The position numbers and the translations under genes are program-made. 64,000 nucleotides of DNA, from NCBI GenBank assembly GCA_024180945.1, contig JAKSGN010000035.1, positions 1,488,001-1,552,000 of the forward strand. Direction: 5' to 3'. Position 1 is the stretch's first letter, and each line of letters starts with the position of its first letter. The notes beneath the pieces were generated by a model that worked only from the letters and a program-made list of their open reading frames with translations, ran no database searches and had not been told where the DNA came from. Shown here piece after piece: positions 57,601 to 64,000 of the stretch. The DNA comes from Macrophomina tecta. Taxonomy: Eukaryota; Ascomycota; Dothideomycetes; Botryosphaeriales; Botryosphaeriaceae.

Positions 57601-59118
57601 AAGGCGATCAACGAAAATAAGATACGGGAAAACTCCCGCTACCAAAAAAAAAAAAAAAAAAAATGCGCGACCGGGAAGGTCTTATCAACGGTTGAGTCAA
57701 CAATCAAACCCATACTCCAAGCGCTGAGGACGCGGCAGGAACGCCTTCGAGCAGCATGTCTAACTTCTTGATCCCAGTAAAACACCACTGTGTAGCACGA
57801 GGACAAAAGAAGAACAAGAGGTCAGGAGGACGGGGATTCGAGGGGTACATATAGGCCAGGCAGATCACATTCTTGGATGACAAAGCATACGGGGCATGGG
57901 TTAAGGCCGCGGACAGTGGTGGTGCTTGTTTGGGCAGGCGCGAGGGAGGCAATTGCGCGGGGTACTTGGAGCACAGTGCGTCAGGGTGGGCAGCGCTGGC
58001 GCTTCAAAGTAGTGAGGAAGAGCCATCTGAGCTGCATTTGAAGATTCGACGTACTAAGTGGCGGTGCGAGGCCGCTTTGTCTTGGCGTTGGACAAGAGGT
58101 CAGGCCGGAGGTTCAGGTTCGTGGCCAGTCAGCACCATACTCAGCTGTTTTTTGACCGATCAAGCATCGGCCGATGGCGGCAACCTCATCCGTGTCAGTA
58201 CTTCGTGGGTTCGGTTCGGATCCGAAGGAAGACTACTCGATGTTGCATCAGCCAGGCGCCTAAGCTCTTTGATCCCTTGTGTTGAGCGGCGAGCAGTGCG
58301 ACTGTACCAATAGTGCAGGACCACACAGTGCGCAAGTTCCGCGGTGAAGTCCTTCACCAGCTTCACATTCAAACGGAAGATTTCAGATAAACGGCGAGTT
58401 GAGGAAGAGAAAAAAAAAGCCATTCACATCTCGAATTTTGGTATCTTCGATAATTACTGCTACCAGCCAACCCATTTTCCTTTCCCACTCCCTCCCTAGT
58501 CCCAGCAAGCTAGCGTACCACAAAGCCAGTAGACGCTGAGCAAACAGCCATGCTCGCTAAAATTCATTCCCCTTCCTTTCTTTCCTTGTATAGCAACTGC
58601 GGCAGTGGCAGTGGTATGTTAGAACAGCAGACAGAATATTCCTCCGTCAGAACATAAACTGGAACAAACCAACACCTCCCAGAACGTAATATTGCCCACT
58701 TAGACGGTCAAGAAAAAGAAAAAAAAAACACCCTGTATTTGAAAATAGCAAAACCCCATGCAAATGTGCAATGTTGCGCGCTCGTAACACTGAAAGTTGA
58801 GAAGATATAAAAACCCGCCGATGGATGAAAAACATGAAGCTGCATTGCGCGGACTCTAGAAGGAGGAAGCCAGATAGCGATGATGTAGATCGCTGGAAGT
58901 GGTGTACAGTTGTGTGGAGAGTGGATGCTGAGAATTCATGAAGAAAACGCTGTGCTCGTCGTGATTCGCCGGCGAATGGAATCCATAAGAGCGCTGATGA
59001 CACCGGGCGGCGCCAGTACTCCTTCGCTGGCTATGGTAATTCGTGATGCAAATCCCTCTATCGTTCGTATGCAGGTACTTTTGGTCTTTTCTTTTAATCC
59101 TGGTGCACGCCGACCGGC
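54644..59118. other. Gene-poor spacer of 4.5 kb
   Basis: No recognised protein. The longest frame (56093-55236, -) is Ser/Thr/Pro/Arg low complexity and partly made by a (GCTGGT)4 repeat at 55821-55844. A15 and A20 tracts lie at 56569-56583 and 57644-57663. The 3' flank of the TBC gene is at the right. Confidence 0.45.
55821..55844. repeat. (GCTGGT)4 tandem repeat
   Basis: Four exact hexamers in the spacer. Confidence 0.85.
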
Positions 59119-62100
59119 CTACTTGCTGTCGGCAGTGACGCTGGCTGTGCTCACCGTCCTCTTGCCCCAGCCCCAGAAACCACCGCCGCCGCTATTGCTT
59201 GCGGTGCTATGCGAGCTGCCTGGCGTCTTGGCAGGGCTGGAACCGTCGGTGGTCGCAGACTTCTGTATTCCGTTCGGCGACAGCCCACTCGTCGAACCGT
59301 TTCCGCTAGGGGTGCTCACGCCCAGCATCTTGCGCATAGACTCGAACCTGGCGCGCAGTTCCTCTAGTTCTTGACGCGCGACAGCCTCGGCAGTCTTCGC
59401 ATTGACAAGCTCTAGCAGGATGGCGTCGTCGGTGCCGGCGGGCTCAGACGTGAGGGCGGCGTGTGCGGAGAGGGAGGAGCTGCGCTTGTTGAACATCGGC
59501 GTCGAGGAGGCGTGCGGGCTCGAGCTGCGCTGGGGTACTGGTGCCACTGCCGAGGTATTCGGAGTCGGTGCGATCCGGCCGTACTGACTGCTGCGGCTTC
59601 TGTTGGTGGCAGTGGAGCGGGTGGTGTTGCTGCGACCAAGCTTGAACTCACGGAGCCCCTTGCCTGAGGCCGATGATGAAACGGAATCGACCGTGTCAGA
59701 GCGTGTAAGGCTGGGCACGTCCGAGTCGGATCCAGACCAGGTCGCGACCTTGCGAGCTTTCTGGTTCTCAGCCTTCAAGTCCTGGATCTGGCGTTCCAGA
59801 CGCTGGCGATCGACCATGGCGGCTTGCAGGCGGTGGCGAGTCTCATCGAGCTGGTTGCGCAAGGAGGACGTCTCGGTCTCGGCGTCGAGCAGCTGGCGTG
59901 AGAGCGACTGCGAGCGCGTCGTTTCAAGGTGTAGCTGCTCCTTGGCACGAGCAAGAGAATCGCGGAGATACTGCTTGGTCTCGAAGACGGAAGAGGTCCG
60001 GTTATGCTGAGCCTTGGCCGGGAAGCGGTTCTCAACCTTCTCCACAAGACCTTGGAAGTCCTCATTCGAGGTGAATGAGGGCGGCGTCGACATGCGCTTG
60101 TTCTTCAAGTCCTCAAGGTCGTTGAGAGGAGAGGTGCGACGGCGCTGCGCCCGAGTAGTCGTGATGATGCCCTTGTCCTGCTTCACGCGCTCCACAAGCG
60201 TGCGGATGACACGGTGATCTTCGCGACGATCCTCACGCTCCTTCTGCAGTTGCGAGGCCAGAGAAGCATGCTCGCGCTGCATCTCGCTCAGGGCAGTCAG
60301 GAGATCCTCAATCTGGCTATGGAGATCCCGGTCGTGGTGCGACATCATCGTGTTCCTAACGTTTCCTGTCTTCATTGACTTGACGGACATGGCGTCGGCT
60401 GTTGATTCGCGATTAGTGAGCTCAGTCATGGCCGTCGCCGTGCTGTTGTGGCTTCTACCTGTGCTGTCCGACGCCGCCTCGACCGAGTTCAGGGTCGAGG
60501 CGATGCTCTGCTTGGATGCAGTGCGCTTCATGAAGCTCATCGGCCTGGATGGCCTGTCCGCTGGAGGGCTGAGTGTTGCCGTGGTGGATCTCTTGTCGGG
60601 ACCCCAGATACGGCCCAGGAACCTCTGTGCGGCGCTCTGCACCTCGGGGAAGAAGCCCTTGGAAACCGTCTCGTCGCTCGAAGCCTCCCTGAAACTGTGC
60701 TCAAGGTTCTGGAGATGTTCGCGAGTGACGACACTGGTGAAGCTGCAGAAGTCGTTGACGAGGTCGTCGGCAGATTGCTGATTGCAGCCGTAGGGGTCCC
60801 ACAGGGATCGCGAAAGGAGTAGTTGAATGACATCCTCAAACTCGGTAAAGGCCAGGAGGCGTTTCTCATTCTTGCGCATGATCGCAAGGGCCACACGCAT
60901 GATCGTCTCGGACGCACCCTCGGCGAAAATGACGTCGTAGATGCGGAATAGCATGGGGAGGGGGCAGGTCACTGCGAAGAAAGACAAGAACCACTGCGAC
61001 AGGTATGCGGCCTCGATGTTCATGGTCTCGAGGTGTGCGTAGAGCTCGGGGATGTGCTGCTGCATCAGGCGGCGGAACTGGTAGATGCGGAGGTGGAGCC
61101 CTGAGAGGTCGGGCAAGAAGCATGAGCGGAGGTCATAGTCTTCCATGAGTCTGCGAGTCGTTAGAAGCCTGCACCTGCATATGGCAAGCGTTTGAGCAAC
61201 TTACCTGACCAGCACGCAGAAGGCTTCCTTGTCACCCATTTGCATCAGCAGCGGGCCAACGAGGAAGCCCAAACCCTGGCAGTATCCGATCTTGTCATCG
61301 TACAAGCTGAAGCACTTGAGAACGCGTCCCAACATCTTCTGGCCCTCACCCTCCGGATCCCTAAACATCTCCACTCCGGGGAAGCTCCTGCCAATGTCCT
61401 TGCCGATCATGTTTTCGTAGGGGCTTGTCTCAGTGCACAGGCGCTCATATTGCTCCTCGATGACACGATCGCGGGCACCTGCCATGCTGACCCATGTCAC
61501 GCCGCGCAGAGGCGCGGGAATACCAGCGCGGATCTTGTTAGATGTGAGGGTAGGCAGGCGCTGCGCAGTGCCGGTGTAATCGCGGACGAGTGCGGCCCAG
61601 AACTCGAGCTCGGTCATCGGCGGCGGCGAGGGCAGGAGGGAGAAGCGGACGCTCTCAGCGCTCTGGTTCTCGACGAGCTTCTTCAACTGGTTCATCGACG
61701 GCGGCCGCGACTGGCTGCGCGTGCGGGCTTTGGATGCGGCGGACTTGGGGTCGGTTGCGATGGCATTGTTTTCTTGCTCGAGGCGGGCGAGGAGAAGCGC
61801 GGTGCTCTGCTGTGCGGTCAGTGAGAAGAGATCAATGGAGCGGTGACAAGGCGGCAGACCTCATCCGAACCCTCATCCTGCTCAATCTGCTCCTCCTTCT
61901 TGTCCAGCTTCTCCCAGTCGACCTTCTCCTCCGTGTCCGAGGAGCCGGAGCTTCCACTCCGGGCGCGCTGGACGATGGTAGACGGCCTGCTCCTTGTCTT
62001 CATTTGCACTCCATCCACAGGGGCCTCTTCGCTCTCCTTGTCGTCGTGCCCTTTGTTCGTCATGACAAGCTCGTCCAAGCTCGGGGCAGCGGGGCCTGTT

Positions 62101-62309
62101 CTGCTCTCACGCGTCTTGTTGACGGTAATCTCTGGCTGCGGAAGGGTAGAGAGGCCTCGATCGGCCATGTCCTGCTCTGTGGGCGACAGGGGCACGGTAA
62201 CCATCGAGTCGGTGGGCAGGGGCTTGCCGTCAATGTGCTTCCGCGAGCTCAGAACAGCGGAGGCGGGGGCGTCTGAGGTCGGCGAGGGGGTTGCGTCGGC
62301 GAGGGCCAT
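59119..62309 (-). CDS. TBC-domain Rab GTPase-activating protein (Gyp5/EVI5-like)
   Basis: Three exons (62309-61860, 61809-61205, 61150-59119) give 1,028 residues. The N-terminal 190 residues are polar and acidic. The TBC domain covers about residues 235-460: GIPAPLRGVTWVSMAGA, IGKDIGRSFPG with the catalytic Arg (about 291), and GYCQGLGFLVG with the catalytic Gln (about 328), both fingers intact. A long coiled coil follows (HSQIEDLLTALSEMQREHAS, AMVDRQRLERQIQDLKAENQ), then a Ser-rich tail ending in GGGGFWGWGKRTV. Such proteins accelerate GTP hydrolysis on Ypt/Rab GTPases in secretory traffic. In yeast Gyp5 acts at Golgi and bud sites, and the exact Rab here is unknown. Introns are 50 and 54 bp. 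Confidence 0.92.
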
Positions 62310-63773
62310 GATGAGGATATCAACAAGCCAGCCGCAGGCAGCGGCAGCGGCAGCGGCGTGGAGTGGTGAGGGGTGAGGAGGGGAGGCGAGGTCGGTTGGG
62401 CGTGCTGCAAATGATGATGTCGCGGACGGAGACCAGGATCGAGATCAGAGGTGCGGGCGGGAGGCAGCCTCCGGTTACCGCGCGACAGGCATAAGACGAC
62501 TCTGGGAGAGCAGTGCGTCCGACGCTGTTTCAGACTGAGTGGTGGGGCGGCGTGGGGAGCACTCAGACGCGAAGGCTCTAGCGGGAGGGCGGCGCGAGGG
62601 GAAAGAGAGTCACTGTGGGCGCTCTTGTGTTTCAATGGCGGCGCCAGTCCGGCAGGAGAAAAGGCAATCAACGTAGGGCCGGACAGCAGGGAGGACCTCT
62701 GCGAAACGGAGTGGAGGGCGAGCAGGGAGCTCCCCGTAGCTTATCACGACCGTCGTTCAGGAGTCGCTCTGGCGGTAGGCCGGGCAGCAGGGATCGCCGC
62801 TAGGCCGGCGCGCTGCACCCCCACAGCGATGATTGGCCCAGAGCCGCTGTAGCGCGATGACTTTTCGCTCGCGGGCCCGGCTGCCGCACAATTGCGCGCC
62901 TCTGTGGTGCTGTTGCCCTGCCCGTCGCTAGCCCGCCAGAGATCTAGCCTCCAGCGCGCCATGACGGAGCGGTGAGCGCGTTCTTGACACGGGCCCGACA
63001 CGCCCAGCGCCGTTTCTCACGTGTGCGCGAGCCGTCGAACCCCTGGCGCCTCTATTTCGACCTCCTGGCCTGCTCATTTCCGATCGCAATGCAGGGCCGC
63101 CGCCCGTTGGCCAGTCCGCTTTATCGATTTGCGATATCGTCATCCCCCAGCACCCACATGCAGCCTCGCCGCTCTGCGTCAGCCGATGCTGCGCGGGCGG
63201 CAACTGTCCGGCGGCTAGGCCCCATGTTCATGCGGCGCGACGCAGCGCAACCTGCGGTGAGCGCGAGTGCGCAAACTCTGCAGAGAATGTTCGATTGTGG
63301 GCGTTAGAACGCAGATCGTATCGCTGGCGCCGGGTCCATCGAGCTTCCCGCCCGCTGATCGTTGCTGCCTCTCGGCCTGTCTCCACCCGATGCCCATCAT
63401 CCCACTTCTGCACGCCGCGCCAGATCTTCCGGCCTGCGTCGTCACTGCCTTCCAGAAGCATTACTGCTTGGCGCACCCGGCGGTGCCACTGGCGAAAGGC
63501 ACCCGTCCGTTGAGCCTTGAGCCTTGAAGGAGCTGCAGTGTGGGTACGGGCAGAAGAAGTGGAGGAAACAGCTTGACGTGGCATTCGCGCACGCACCTGC
63601 CAGCGTGACAGCACCGTGTGTTTGGCAGTGCATATGGCTAGAGGTCTACGCAGTGTTTGTTGATTGCAGCGGATCAGGGGATCGAGACTGAGATGCCTGG
63701 TGAACGGTCCTCGGAGATCCCTCTTTGGCCACTGCTACAGATCTCCCCCATCTTCATCTCCACTAACATCAGA
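62310..63773. other. GC-rich upstream spacer
   Basis: 1.5 kb with the TBC gene promoter at the left. Overlapping Arg/Pro-rich frames on both strands, none recognisable. Confidence 0.5.
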
Positions 63774-63992
63774 TCACAACTGCTCGTCACGGCCATGCTT
63801 GCCAATATCCCTTGCTGAAATCTGCAGTTCTCGAACTTTATCGATCAGCGCCAGCATCATGACGTCCAGTAGACTCGAGGTGCGAGTGACCTCATAGACA
63901 GTCTCGCTTATTTGCTCCCTGGCTAAATGAAATACATTTTCTGCTATTTTCACAAGCACTAACGAACTCACAGACCGGCCAGCCCGTGTCAA
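63774..63992 (-). CDS. Possible 3' end of a gene entering from the right
   Basis: A 72-codon frame ending at 63774 has coding-like composition and helix-forming sequence (LVKIAENVFHLAREQISETV, DVMMLALIDKVRELQISARD). It may be the last exon of a gene that starts beyond the window. No domain can be assigned from this piece. Confidence 0.25.
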   Translation of the reverse strand: MTRAGRSVSSLVLVKIAENVFHLAREQISETVYEVTRTSSLLDVMMLALIDKVRELQISARDIGKHGRDEQL

Positions 63993-64000
63993 GCTCTTCC

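Noticed and set aside
1..64000. CRISPR arrays, bacterial operons, ribosome binding sites and 5S rRNA
   Set aside because: The DNA is eukaryotic with spliceosomal introns; no regularly spaced direct repeats or 5S-like sequence were seen.

Overview
The window looks like nuclear DNA of a filamentous ascomycete (Pezizomycotina, class not determinable by eye). Most genes are split by short introns (about 43-100 bp, one of 213 bp) with GTNNGN donors, CTAAC/CTGAC-like branch sites and YAG acceptors. The families are typical of such fungi: a DUF6536 membrane protein, a fungal rhodopsin-like membrane protein, a Zn2Cys6 regulator, drug/metabolite MFS carriers, RAVE subunit Rav1, PRMT3 and a TBC-domain GAP. 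Coding DNA is GC-rich. Spacers hold many A/T homopolymers of 15-20 nt. All intron coordinates below are my own splice reconstructions, checked for frame continuity and protein sense.

Layout. 0.8-1.5 kb: small acidic protein (-). 3.5-5.5 kb: secreted type-B carboxylesterase/lipase (+). 6.2 kb: intron-containing tRNA-Gln(CTG). 7-9.5 kb: DUF6536 protein (-). 11-12 kb: P-loop sulfotransferase-like protein (-). 12.4-20.8 kb: MFS transporter (-) and Zn2Cys6 factor (+) sharing one promoter, then PhyH-like dioxygenase (-) and FAD monooxygenase (+) sharing another. Both divergent promoters are enriched for the same TTTCCGA/TCGGAAA element, so I read these four genes as a small co-regulated metabolic cluster. 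22.1-23.6 kb: rhodopsin-like membrane protein (-). 23.6-27.5 kb: gene-poor GC-rich spacer. 27.5-28.6 kb: pseudogene with frameshifts. 29-31 kb: C2H2 zinc-finger gene with an uncertain model (+). 31.5-36 kb: Rav1 (-). 36.5-38.4 kb: PRMT3 (-). 38.9-40 kb: unknown protein (-).

41.9-46.6 kb: an MFS transporter gene split by a complete hAT transposon (42181-44905) with an 8-bp target duplication, matching terminal inverted repeats and an open transposase gene. 49.3-49.7 kb: a cytochrome P450 relic. 50.4-54.6 kb: two related C2H2-type genes, each with a premature stop. 54.6-59.1 kb: gene-poor spacer. 59.1-62.3 kb: TBC-domain RabGAP (-). After that no convincing gene up to the window edge, except a possible gene end at 63.8-64 kb.

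The main points of interest are the shared promoter element that ties the 12-21 kb cluster together, the precise and young-looking hAT insertion, and the decaying C2H2 paralogues, P450 relic and 28-kb pseudogene, which show gene loss in progress in the accessory parts of the window.
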